Assembly (NCBI GenBank): GCA_964438865.1
Contig: CAYTMI010000007.1
Coordinates: forward strand, 62,001 to 126,000
DNA length: 64,000 nt
Direction of reading: 5' to 3'
From: G016234445 sp964438865
GTDB lineage: Bacteria > Chloroflexota > Dehalococcoidia > Tepidiformales > Tepidiformaceae
Shown: piece by piece, positions 1 to 8,594 of the stretch
Layout: each line of letters starts with the position of its first letter
Numbering within the stretch: position 1 is the first letter of the stretch
Notes under the pieces: model-generated
Database searches by the model: none
The model's input: only the letters and a program-made list of their open reading frames with translations
Told to the model about the DNA's origin: nothing
Position numbers and translations under genes: made by a program

Positions 1-411
1 CGAGCAAGCCGGCGGCGTCAACACCCGGGAGGCGAAGGTTCAAACGCCAGGAGTCCAGCGCGCGATGCTTGCAGGCTTCGACACGAGTCACGGCGTCAAT
101 TCTACCGGCAGCGCGGCTTGAGGCGGCCGCGCCCGCAGCTGAGCCTCCTCGGCGAGGTGGGACGCCGCACCAACATGGACCACGCGCACGCTCACAGCTG
201 GCACATTCGGGCCTACGCTACGGTCGGCGATGGGCCATGGCCCGGGCGTCGATTTCGAATATGATTTGGTCCCTTGCTCTACCGTCGAGTCGCATCGTGT
301 ATCCAGGCGGTGCGGTGAGGGCCATGGGTTGAGCTTGTCGCACGCCAGGTGTGATAGCCCCGCTCAACCCGGCGACGGAAACAGACGAGGCCCTGGCGAA
401 GGAGGGGTTCA
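1..411. other. Gene-free stretch at window start
   Basis: No reading frame here has a convincing start, length and protein character. The short open frames on both strands are arginine/alanine-rich and look like GC-driven noise. The last bases hold the ribosome binding site GAAGGAGGGG (398-407) of the carboxylase gene that follows. A GGTTCAAA string near 35 resembles a tRNA T-loop, but no cloverleaf can be drawn around it. Confidence 0.5.
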
Positions 412-3400
412 TTGGCTCAAGCAGAAGTTGAGGTGGAATTGCTCAAGCGCGTGCTGATAGGCAACCGCGGCGAGGTCGCCATACGCATCGCCAGGGCTGC
501 CTCCGCACTCGGCATGGAGTCCGTCGGTGTCTACGCGCCCGCCGACTCGCTCGCCCTCCACACCCGCGTCACCACGCAGATGCTGGAGATCGGTGGGACC
601 GAAGGGAGAACGGGCGACCCCGTGGCCGCATACCTGGATGCCGGGGCGCTGATCCGGGCCGCAAAGGTGAGCGGTTGCGATTGCGTCCACCCGGGCTATG
701 GCTTCCTTTCCGAGAGCGCCTCATTTGCCGCGCTCTGTGCCGCCGAGGGTCTGGCCTTCGTTGGCCCACCGCCCTCCGCGCTCTCGTTGTTCGGTGACAA
801 GGTCCGGGCGCGCTCGTTCGCGCAGTCCATCGGGATCCCGGTCGTGCCCGGAAGCACCGAAGCACTGGCATCACCGGAGGACGCGTTGCGGGTGGCAGCC
901 GGCCTCGGCTATCCAGTCATGCTCAAGGCGGCGGCGGGTGGCGGCGGCCGCGGGATGCGCCTGGTCGAAGCGGCGAAGGATATGGCCGAGTCGTTTGAGC
1001 GCTGCCGTAGCGAGGCCCAGGCCGCCTTCGGAGACGGTACCCTCTTCCTCGAGAAAGTCATTGCCCGGCCGCGGCACATCGAAGTACAGGTCCTTGCGGA
1101 TGCACATGGCAATGTGATCCACCTTCACGAGCGGGACTGCTCGGTCCAGCAGAGACACCAGAAGGTCGTCGAGATCGCGCCCGCGCCCGGGCTGGATGCC
1201 CCCCTTCGAGAGCGGCTCCTGGCCGATGCGGTGAAACTCGCCCGGGCCGCCGGGTATGTCAACGCTGGTACGGTGGAGTTCCTCGTCTCCCCCGAGACAG
1301 GCGAGCACTTCTTCATCGAGTGCAACCCGCGGCTCCAGGTCGAGCACACCGTGACCGAACAGGTGACAGGTGTCGACATTGTCGAGGCGCAGTTCCGAAT
1401 CGCGTCGGGCGCGTCGCTCGCCTCGATGGGCCTTGGCAACCAGCAAGCCGTACCTGGCCCGCGTGGCTTTGCGGTGCAGGCGCGCGTGGTCGCAAGAGGG
1501 CCGGGCTCCATCACCGCCTACAAGGAACCGGCCGGTCCAGGTGTGCGGGTCGACGCCTGCGGTTACCTCGGCTACGCCCCCCCGCCGCAGTTCGACCCGC
1601 TGCTCGCGAAGGTCATCGGCTCGTCCAACTCCTCCTCGTCATTCGTCTCGGCCGTCGATCGGACGCTCCGCGCGCTCGACGAGTTTCACATCGCGGGACT
1701 GCCTACCAATCTCCCCCAATTGCGCGCCATCCTGTCGCACCCGCGCTTTCGCGGTGGAGATGCCAGGACGACGTTCCTCGCCGAGCAAACCGAGATCCTG
1801 AGCGCGTCGTTCTCTAACGGCAGTGGGCCCCTGTCCCTCTTTGAGCAGCAGGCAACAATCAAGGCCGTCAACACCGGCCCCCGTGCTCTTTCGCCCGCCG
1901 CGGCTCCCCCATCCCTCATGCCCGCACTGGAGGTGGCTGCAGGAATGCGAGCCGTGGAGTGTCCACTGGCGGGCACCGTGGTGGAGCTGGGGGTGAGCGA
2001 GGGCGACGCCGTGGCCGAGGGTGACACCATCCTGGTGATCAGCTCGATGAAAATGGAGACCGTGGTCGCCGCGCCGTGTTCGGGCGTGGTGACCGCAGTG
2101 CAGCGACTGGCCCCCGGCCATCAGGTCGCCGCCGGGCAAGTATTCGCAGTGATCACGCCGGCGAAGGTTCAGCCAGCGCGACACGCTGCCCCGCACCAAC
2201 AGCACGGCGAGCAAACATGGGCCCCTGTCCTGGATGAGATCTACACCCTCCAGAGCATCGCCCACGCCAGGCTGGCACCGGGCTCGGACGACCCCGGGGT
2301 CGTCCGGCAGCGCGGTCGTGGCAAGCTCACTTGCAGGGAGCGCATCGCCCTGCTGCTGGACGACGGCTCGTTCCGGGAGGTGGGTAGCGCCACCGGCTTC
2401 GCCTCCTACGACGACGAGGGCCGCGTGGCGGACTTCACACCCGCCAACCACGTTGGAGGCTGGGGCGCCATCGATGGCCGTAGGGCAATCGTTTGCGCCG
2501 ACGATTTCACGTCGCGTGGTGGGCATGCCGACGGGGCGATCAGTGCGAAGAGCGGTTACCTGGACCGCCTCTCCCTCGAGCTGCGCGTCCCTTCCATCAG
2601 GTTGCTCGATGGCTCGTCCGGCGGTGGCAGCGTTGCAGCGATGGTGCCCGCGCAGAAGAAGGAAGGCGAGAGCAGCGCTCAGGAGAGCACGGGTGCGATC
2701 ACCGCGGGCAGACCGCGCGTCACTGGTGGAGGCGGATCGTTCTTGCCGGGGCACCTGGGCAGCACGATGTTCACGGAACAGCTCACGACCGTCCCGGTGG
2801 TCAACATGCTGCTCGGGAGCGTGGTGGGCATTGGCGCCGCCAAGGCGGTGCTTGGTCACTTCGCCGTCATGGTTCGCGACATCGCCCAGCTCTTTGTGGC
2901 CGGCCCTCCGGTGGTAGCCCACGCGATGGGTTACGACATCTCAAAGGAAGACCTTGGTGGGTGGCACATCCACTGCAAGAACGGTTCGGTAGACAACCTC
3001 GCGGAGACCGAGCAAGAGGCGGCCGAGATGACCAGGCGCTTCCTCTCCTACCTGCCCTCGAGCGTCTACGAGTCACCCCCCGTGCTGCCCCCGAACCACG
3101 CGGACCCGGCAGACCGCCGCGATGAGGAACTCTTCAGCCTCATCCCTCGCAAACGCACCACGACCTTCGACATCCGCAAGGCGATCACACTGATGGCCGA
3201 CGAGGGCTCGTTCTTCGAGATCGGACCCCTCTGGGGCACGGACCAGGTAACCGGGTTCGTTCGATTCAACGGCCATCCCCTGGGCGTCATCGCTTCGGAC
3301 AGCCGGCACGTCAACGGCGGTGCCCTCACCGCGGACGGCTGTAGCAAGCTGACGCGGCACCTGGACCTCTGCGACCTGTTCCACATCCCGATACTCAACC

Positions 3401-3876
3401 TGGTCGACAACCCGGGATTCGCCGTGGGTTTGGAGCACGAGATCACCGGCACGATCCGCAAGGGCGGGGAATGGATGGTCGCCTTCGCTCAGGTCGGCGT
3501 GCCCATCTTTACGGTGCTCATGCGCCGGAGCTTCGGCGTGGCCGGGAACAACTACGTGACGCCACAGTCACGACCGTCGGTTCGCGTGGCCTGGCCGGCC
3601 GCGGATGTCGGTGGCATCCCGCCGGAAGGCGGTATCGAGGCCGCCTACAAGCGGCAACTCGCGGAGGCTGAAGACCCGGCTGCGTTACGAGCGGAGCTGA
3701 ACGCGCGGATCGAGAGCGCGCGCGGACCACTGGGGCCGGTGTCCCGGTTCCAGATCGAGGAGATCATCGACCCCAGGGACACCCGGCGCCTCATCTGCGA
3801 GTGGGTCGAGACCGCGTACAAGCTGGCCTCGCACCCCGCCCGGCTCGTCCCGAGGGCGCTTCAGTTCCGGCCGTAG
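412..3876 (+). CDS. Single-chain biotin-dependent acyl-CoA carboxylase (BC-BCCP-CT fusion)
   Basis: Predicted to carboxylate a short acyl-CoA (acetyl- or propionyl-CoA class) using ATP, bicarbonate and covalent biotin. The 1154-residue chain holds a biotin carboxylase at about 10-460, with the ATP-grasp loop GGGGRGMR near 175, the HERDCSVQQRHQK block and EHTVTEQVTG near 311. A biotinyl domain follows with SSMKMET and the biotin lysine at about 547. A carboxyltransferase with both crotonase-like halves runs from about 605 to the end. In most bacteria these parts are two or three separate chains. The TTG start is chosen because GAAGGAGG sits 5-8 nt upstream; the first ATG (511) would cut into the biotin carboxylase. 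Substrate cannot be fixed from sequence alone. Confidence 0.93.
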   Translation: MAQAEVEVELLKRVLIGNRGEVAIRIARAASALGMESVGVYAPADSLALHTRVTTQMLEIGGTEGRTGDPVAAYLDAGALIRAAKVSGCDCVHPGYGFLSESASFAALCAAEGLAFVGPPPSALSLFGDKVRARSFAQSIGIPVVPGSTEALASPEDALRVAAGLGYPVMLKAAAGGGGRGMRLVEAAKDMAESFERCRSEAQAAFGDGTLFLEKVIARPRHIEVQVLADAHGNVIHLHERDCSVQQRHQKVVEIAPAPGLDAPLRERLLADAVKLARAAGYVNAGTVEFLVSPETGEHFFIECNPRLQVEHTVTEQVTGVDIVEAQFRIASGASLASMGLGNQQAVPGPRGFAVQARVVARGPGSITAYKEPAGPGVRVDACGYLGYAPPPQFDPLLAKVIGSSNSSSSFVSAVDRTLRALDEFHIAGLPTNLPQLRAILSHPRFRGGDARTTFLAEQTEILSASFSNGSGPLSLFEQQATIKAVNTGPRALSPAAAPPSLMPALEVAAGMRAVECPLAGTVVELGVSEGDAVAEGDTILVISSMKMETVVAAPCSGVVTAVQRLAPGHQVAAGQVFAVITPAKVQPARHAAPHQQHGEQTWAPVLDEIYTLQSIAHARLAPGSDDPGVVRQRGRGKLTCRERIALLLDDGSFREVGSATGFASYDDEGRVADFTPANHVGGWGAIDGRRAIVCADDFTSRGGHADGAISAKSGYLDRLSLELRVPSIRLLDGSSGGGSVAAMVPAQKKEGESSAQESTGAITAGRPRVTGGGGSFLPGHLGSTMFTEQLTTVPVVNMLLGSVVGIGAAKAVLGHFAVMVRDIAQLFVAGPPVVAHAMGYDISKEDLGGWHIHCKNGSVDNLAETEQEAAEMTRRFLSYLPSSVYESPPVLPPNHADPADRRDEELFSLIPRKRTTTFDIRKAITLMADEGSFFEIGPLWGTDQVTGFVRFNGHPLGVIASDSRHVNGGALTADGCSKLTRHLDLCDLFHIPILNLVDNPGFAVGLEHEITGTIRKGGEWMVAFAQVGVPIFTVLMRRSFGVAGNNYVTPQSRPSVRVAWPAADVGGIPPEGGIEAAYKRQLAEAEDPAALRAELNARIESARGPLGPVSRFQIEEIIDPRDTRRLICEWVETAYKLASHPARLVPRALQFRP

Positions 3877-3947
3877 CGGGTCGTCGGGGTGGATCTCGCG
3901 GAACGCGGTCGTCCGGGCGCGGCGCCCCCTTCAGGCCCCGGTGCAAG

Positions 3948-5180
3948 TCAGATTAGACCCTCGCCGCGAAGCCTCTCGATGACGCCCGCGAAGTCGCCTC
4001 TGTAGAACCCCTCGCCGGCGGCCGCAACCCGGAAGAAAGCGTCGGGCTCGGTTTGGATCCGTGCTCCCCCCGCCCGCATGGCGCCGAACAGCAGCTCACG
4101 CGCCTCCTCATACCGCCCTCCGAGCGGTGGCCTCAGCTCGTCACGCTCGGGAAGCGGCGGGAATAGGGCGTGGGGTTCGGACTGGTACCAGTAAGCGACC
4201 GAGCTGTACTCGTTCCCGAAGTTGTTTGCGTGGCCGTGTTCGATGGTCCAGCGAATGGAACTCCGGAAGCGGATCGGGTCGTGCAGGTACCAGCGGTACA
4301 TCCCGACGAGGCCCGCGTAGTCGGGGGACTCGATGAGATGAAACCCACTGTAGGGCCCCGCGTACTCGACGGCTGGACAGGCGCCTCCGCCGAAGATCTC
4401 CTCCGAGCCGGTGCCGTGGATCGCGGGTGGCCAGGGCTCGCCATCGATGAACACCATGTCGTCGCCCTCGCCGTACCAGCCGCCGGCAATATTGTTCACC
4501 TCGAGGACGAGGCCCACCATCTGGCCCTCGCCAAAGGCTTCGAGGGCGGTGTAGTTCTCGGCACCGTCAAGGTTGACCGCATCGTGGAGCTGGACGTTCG
4601 GTTGACCGCCGACGGCGGCTGTCGGGCGTTCCTGCCGCCACTGGGCGTGGAAGCGAAGCGTCTCGTCCGGGAGAGGGTCCGCGTACGTCTCGTAATCGAT
4701 GTGGTACCAGAATGCCGGGAGCATCCCGCCGAGGCGGCGATCGCCGCGGTTCTCAAGCGTGACCCGGGCGCCGTCCCCGAACGGCATTGGGAAGTAGGCG
4801 TTGAGCCCATGTGAGGACCCGCCGCCCGGGTTCACGGTCACAAGCTGGCTGTGGAACGGCCTCACGCGGGCATGGGCGATGGCAAAGAAGTCGCCCAGCG
4901 GCACTTCCACCGAGGGGCTTTGCTCGCCGTCCCAATAGCAGCGAAGGATGGCATCCCGATAGTCGGTGAGCTCATAGAAGGCGAGCGCGCAGTAGAAGTG
5001 GGTGATACAGCCCGGTCCTGGCTGATCGAGGAGGGTGGCCGTCTCGCCGGGTCCGATGGTCAAGTAGTCACGGTTGCCGCCGCTTCGGTCCCACGAGGAA
5101 CCGCGGTGGCTTCGTGCCCGAGTCGCCGTGAACAGGTTTCGCCAGGGGTGGTCGTCGAGCGGATGAGCCGGTGAAGTCAC
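3948..5180 (-). CDS. DUF2961 / GH172-family protein
   Basis: The 410-residue protein matches the DUF2961 family, now glycoside hydrolase family 172, whose characterised members act on fructofuranosides and arabinofuranosides. Family marks visible are the N-terminal GGNRDYLTIGPGET block, GPGCITHF, and a GTGSEEIF segment equivalent to the usual GTGxEDYF followed by a glycine/tyrosine-rich stretch. No signal peptide is seen, so it is probably cytoplasmic. I place the start at GTG 5180, five bases after GGAGG; a TTG at 5192 is in frame but overlaps that ribosome binding site. It lies 63 bases downstream of the dehydratase-like flavoprotein and may be co-transcribed, though no functional link is obvious. 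Confidence 0.85.
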   Translation of the reverse strand: MTSPAHPLDDHPWRNLFTATRARSHRGSSWDRSGGNRDYLTIGPGETATLLDQPGPGCITHFYCALAFYELTDYRDAILRCYWDGEQSPSVEVPLGDFFAIAHARVRPFHSQLVTVNPGGGSSHGLNAYFPMPFGDGARVTLENRGDRRLGGMLPAFWYHIDYETYADPLPDETLRFHAQWRQERPTAAVGGQPNVQLHDAVNLDGAENYTALEAFGEGQMVGLVLEVNNIAGGWYGEGDDMVFIDGEPWPPAIHGTGSEEIFGGGACPAVEYAGPYSGFHLIESPDYAGLVGMYRWYLHDPIRFRSSIRWTIEHGHANNFGNEYSSVAYWYQSEPHALFPPLPERDELRPPLGGRYEEARELLFGAMRAGGARIQTEPDAFFRVAAAGEGFYRGDFAGVIERLRGEGLI

Positions 5181-5243
5181 GATCGCCTCCAACCGAGAGT
5201 GTGTGGCACGTCGCGCCGCAGTGATCCTCCCTTGCGCTCCCCC

Positions 5244-6653
5244 TCAGCGCGTGATGCCGGCGGCAGCCCGGGCGTCGTCCTTTGCGCGTTCGAGGTCGTA
5301 TTCGCGCATGGTGACGATTCGCTGGGCCGCGAGCCCGCCGCCCGCCGCGATCGTCGTGACCAGCTCCCAACCGCCGTATGAGTCCGCCGTCAGGTCCCGG
5401 ATGAGGTTGTAGACGCGCATGCGGTCCTCGACCTCCACGTCGTTCTTTGTGTGGAGGTACTTGTTCAGCGTCTTCGTGATCTCTTCGTTGCGGTAGTCGG
5501 CCTCCGTGGGGAGCGTGAGCACCAGCCCGCCGCTCATGTCGTGCAGCTTCTGCACCATGCTGTGCCAGTTGTTTGCCCCGTGGAACTTGCCCACGTTCAC
5601 GGCCATGGGGTCGGGGTAGACCATCCCTGTCTCCGTCACCTTGAAGTTCTTGATGGCGTGGTCGAGCGACATGCGCAGCATCTCCGCATAGAAGACGAGG
5701 TCCGAGATCTTCTCCTGGATGTGCGAGGCCTTGTGAATGCCGTTCATCTCGCAGAGCAACTGCGCCGTCCCGACGAGGAGGCGCGAACGCTCGACCAGTG
5801 CGATGAGGCCGCCCACGCGCTCCCAGAGGCCGAGCGAGTGCGCGAGCACGCCTGCCAGCTGGTATTCGCCCGCCAGGAAGACGCGATCCCAGGGCACGAA
5901 GACATCGTCGAAGACCACGAAGCCTTCCGGCGCGTTGTGCTTGGCGCTGAGGGGGTAGTCCATCTCGCTGAGGTTCGGGCGGGCATAGGCGCGATTGATG
6001 ATTCTCACGCCCTTCGTGTTGGTTGGGATCGAGAAAGAGACAGACCACTGCTCCTCCCCCGGCCCCATCGCCTTCGTCGGCATGACCGTCTGCTCGTGGA
6101 CGAGGCTCGCACCGCTGATGTGCAGCTTCGCCCCGCGCACGACGATGCCGTCGGCGTTCTTGTCGAGGATCCGCATGTAGAGGTCCGGGTCGTCCTGGTC
6201 TTTCGGGTGGCGCGAACGGTCGCCCTTCGGGTCGGTGATGCACTGGTCGGCGCGAAGGTCGTTGTCGCGGCAGTGCTTGTAGACGCGCTCGATGTTCTCG
6301 GCGTACTGGCCGTTCACCTTCGCGACGTCGTCCTTGATGTTGTACAGCGCCATAAGCACGGCCGAGACGGCGGTACTGATGCTCGTCATGTGCGAAAGCT
6401 CGATGCGCTTCTCGAGGTCGTCGACGCTCCTGGGGATTTTGAAAATGCGGTGCGCGAGCGTCCCGTCCTCCGTCTCGTAGGTCCGGATGTCGCGCGTCGC
6501 GGGATCGTCGTAGACGTAGTCCGCGGCGGCGTTGGCTATGGGGACGTCGAACCACTCGTTCTTCGTGATGTCGGGTACGGACTCGCCAGCGATGTAGGTG
6601 ACGCGGCCGTCGCGCAGGCTTTCGCGGTACCACTGAGGATTCTTGAGGCCCAT
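5244..6653 (-). CDS. 4-hydroxyphenylacetate 3-hydroxylase / 4-hydroxybutyryl-CoA dehydratase family flavoprotein, Fe-S ligands absent
   Basis: The 469-residue protein follows the AbfD (4-hydroxybutyryl-CoA dehydratase) pattern more closely than HpaB: TDPKGDR (140-146), DPDLYMRI, DGIVVRGAK, VMPTKAM, FDDVFVPWDRVF (248-259), and a SGGLVLTLP block in the C-terminal half. In AbfD a [4Fe-4S] cluster is held by three cysteines and a histidine. Here the equivalent helices (about 84-105 and 276-287) contain no cysteine or histidine at those sites, and the whole protein has only Cys128, Cys138 and Cys301. It is therefore more likely an FAD-dependent hydroxylase or a divergent lyase than a true dehydratase. 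Start ATG 6653 is preceded by AGAAGGAG. The SDR gene lies 101 bases upstream on the same strand. Confidence 0.85.
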   Translation of the reverse strand: MGLKNPQWYRESLRDGRVTYIAGESVPDITKNEWFDVPIANAAADYVYDDPATRDIRTYETEDGTLAHRIFKIPRSVDDLEKRIELSHMTSISTAVSAVLMALYNIKDDVAKVNGQYAENIERVYKHCRDNDLRADQCITDPKGDRSRHPKDQDDPDLYMRILDKNADGIVVRGAKLHISGASLVHEQTVMPTKAMGPGEEQWSVSFSIPTNTKGVRIINRAYARPNLSEMDYPLSAKHNAPEGFVVFDDVFVPWDRVFLAGEYQLAGVLAHSLGLWERVGGLIALVERSRLLVGTAQLLCEMNGIHKASHIQEKISDLVFYAEMLRMSLDHAIKNFKVTETGMVYPDPMAVNVGKFHGANNWHSMVQKLHDMSGGLVLTLPTEADYRNEEITKTLNKYLHTKNDVEVEDRMRVYNLIRDLTADSYGGWELVTTIAAGGGLAAQRIVTMREYDLERAKDDARAAAGITR

Positions 6654-6754
6654 GATGTGCTCCTTCTCAAGCGGCGCCAGACGGCCGCCGCGGGTGGGTG
6701 AGACGTTCGTCCGAGCCGATCGATTGGGCCTGCCGAACAGGACGCGAGGGGCGG

Positions 6755-7687
6755 CTACAGCGCGTTGCGCGTTCCGGCCGCTCCGGGGGTCGCGGCGGCG
6801 GCGTGCTGGGCGCGGGTGCGGGCGATGTCCCACATGGGAACGGCATCGGCCAGGTCGGTGATCGCGGCCCAGTTCGCTTCGAACCAGTTCGCGTCCGGGT
6901 TGCTGGCGGGATCGACGGTGACGCCGGGAGTCTTGACGAAGGAGCAGCGGTTGAAGGCGCCTCCGCCCGCTTCGATGATGATCCCGCTCTCCAAGCACTG
7001 GGGGGAAGCGAGATAGGTGACAGCCGGCGCGACGAGTTCGGGACGGGTCAAGGCCTGCCGTTCTTCGGACATCAGGCTCATCGTCATCCGCGTGGCGGCG
7101 AGGGGGGCGATGATGTTCACCATCACGTTGTACTTGGCGCCTTCGAGCTTGGCGACGTTCATCAGGCCGACCATGCCCGCCTTCGCGGCGCCATAGTTCG
7201 ATTGCCCGAAGTTGCCATAGAGCCCTGCCGACGAGGTCGCGAGGACGACGCGCCCATACGACTGCTGGCGGAAGACGGGCCAGGCGTGATGCATAAGCGT
7301 GTAGCAGCCCTTGAGGTGGGTGCGGAGCACGGCGTCCCAGTCTGCCTCGTTGAGGTTATGGAGGGCTGCATCGCGCAACATGCCGGCGTTGCAGACGATC
7401 GCGTCGACGCGCCCCCAGGTGTCCACCGCCTGGCGGATGGCGTTGTATGCCCCCTCGTCGCTGCCGACATCCTCATAGGCGGCGATGGCCTCGCCGCCAG
7501 ACGCCCTGATTTCGGCCACGACTTCGTCCGCGGGGCCCCCGTCCTCTCCGCGACCGTTGAGATCGCAGCCGTTGTCGGCGACGACGACCTTCGCGCCGTG
7601 GCGGGCGAGGTCGAGGGCGTAAGCGCGGCCGAGGCCACGACCTCCACCCGAGACGATGGCGACATTGCCTGCAAGCGAAACGGACAT
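6755..7687 (-). CDS. SDR-family oxidoreductase, probable (3R)-hydroxyacyl-CoA dehydrogenase type
   Basis: A 310-residue classical short-chain dehydrogenase. The dinucleotide motif is GGGRGLG at 14-20, the NAG motif appears as CNAGMLRD, and the catalytic serine-tyrosine-lysine set lies in SAGLYGNFGQSNYGAAKAG. The N-terminal insertion after VVVADNG (CDLNGRGEDGG) is typical of the MFE-2/17-beta-HSD4 type dehydrogenases that act on hydroxyacyl-CoA, which fits the acyl-CoA neighbourhood. The start ATG is preceded by GGGAGG. About 60 extra C-terminal residues after the fold are not assigned. Confidence 0.9.
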   Translation of the reverse strand: MSVSLAGNVAIVSGGGRGLGRAYALDLARHGAKVVVADNGCDLNGRGEDGGPADEVVAEIRASGGEAIAAYEDVGSDEGAYNAIRQAVDTWGRVDAIVCNAGMLRDAALHNLNEADWDAVLRTHLKGCYTLMHHAWPVFRQQSYGRVVLATSSAGLYGNFGQSNYGAAKAGMVGLMNVAKLEGAKYNVMVNIIAPLAATRMTMSLMSEERQALTRPELVAPAVTYLASPQCLESGIIIEAGGGAFNRCSFVKTPGVTVDPASNPDANWFEANWAAITDLADAVPMWDIARTRAQHAAAATPGAAGTRNAL

Positions 7688-7807
7688 GCGAGAGAGACCT
7701 CCCTGGGTCGTGGCTGCGTGCCGGGCATACTACGCCCCCCGATTAAGGCCGCCTAGGGTGCGGATGCGCGGCTGATGCTATCGCGCGTTCGGCCGTGACC
7801 CTGCACG

Positions 7808-8497
7808 ATGGCCGGGGAGCGTCCGCGATGCGGGGCCGTCCTGGGGTCACTCATGCTGTCCTCTCCTCTTGACCGGCCTGAACCCGTCGCCCGCGTCGCC
7901 GACCTGATGTCCACCTTCCGCCCCGCCTGGTTCCTGTGCGGCGGCTGGGCCGTGGATGCCTGGCTCGGCGGCCAGACCCGCGAGCACGGGGATGTCGACA
8001 TCGCCATCTTTCGCGACGACGAACGCGCGATCTTCGACCACCTTGGCAGCTGGCGACTGGTCGCCCACGACACCCCGGACGCCTCCCACGACGATCCATG
8101 GGACGGCCGTCCGCTCGGGTTCCTCGAGCCCGGGACGCGAAACGCCCCGACCCATCTCCACGGAACCCATCCTGACCTCGACTTCACGCTCGAAGTCCTG
8201 ATCAACGAGCACTCCGGCGGCGACTGGGTCCTGGGGCGCGAACCCCGGGTCACGCTGCCGCTACGCCAGAGTGCGGGACGATCCGCCTGGGGCGTTCCGA
8301 CCGCGGCCCCGGAACTGCTGCTTTTCTACAAAGCCACGGCCTACTTCGGCATGGAGGGGATGAAGGACCGTCCCCAGGACGAGGCCGACTTCCTCGCGCT
8401 TCTCCCGGTACTCGCGGACGACCAACGGCGGTGGCTCTCGCAGGCGATCTCGCTCGCCCGTCCCGGGCACCCGTGGCTCGCGCATCTCTCGGGCTAG
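7808..8497 (+). CDS. Nucleotidyltransferase of the aminoglycoside-2''-adenylyltransferase type
   Basis: The 229-residue protein carries the minimal polymerase-beta nucleotidyltransferase signature: GGWAVDAWLGG followed by HGDVDIAIFRDD, giving the two metal-binding aspartates, and a later acidic LDFTLEVL strand. This arrangement is shared with ANT(2'')-like and lincosamide nucleotidyltransferases, but also with many housekeeping or unknown relatives, so resistance should not be assumed. The true start may be the internal ATG at 7853, since neither candidate has a clear ribosome binding site. It stands alone between divergent and unrelated genes. Confidence 0.78.
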   Translation: MAGERPRCGAVLGSLMLSSPLDRPEPVARVADLMSTFRPAWFLCGGWAVDAWLGGQTREHGDVDIAIFRDDERAIFDHLGSWRLVAHDTPDASHDDPWDGRPLGFLEPGTRNAPTHLHGTHPDLDFTLEVLINEHSGGDWVLGREPRVTLPLRQSAGRSAWGVPTAAPELLLFYKATAYFGMEGMKDRPQDEADFLALLPVLADDQRRWLSQAISLARPGHPWLAHLSG

Positions 8498-8594
8498 CCT
8501 CCGCGCTCGCACGTCGTGAGGTTGCGAAAGCGGGGGCTGACCGCCAAGATGCCCACGCGAGCGGGACACCTGTCCGCCGCAACGGAGCGATGGC

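Noticed and set aside
28..60. tRNA-like GGTTCAAA T-loop sequence
   Set aside because: No acceptor, D or anticodon arms can be folded around it.
5068..6633. A 521-codon minus-strand frame overlapping the AbfD-like gene
   Set aside because: Same strand but another frame; extremely Arg/His/Gly-rich, no domain, while the 5244-6653 frame matches a known family.
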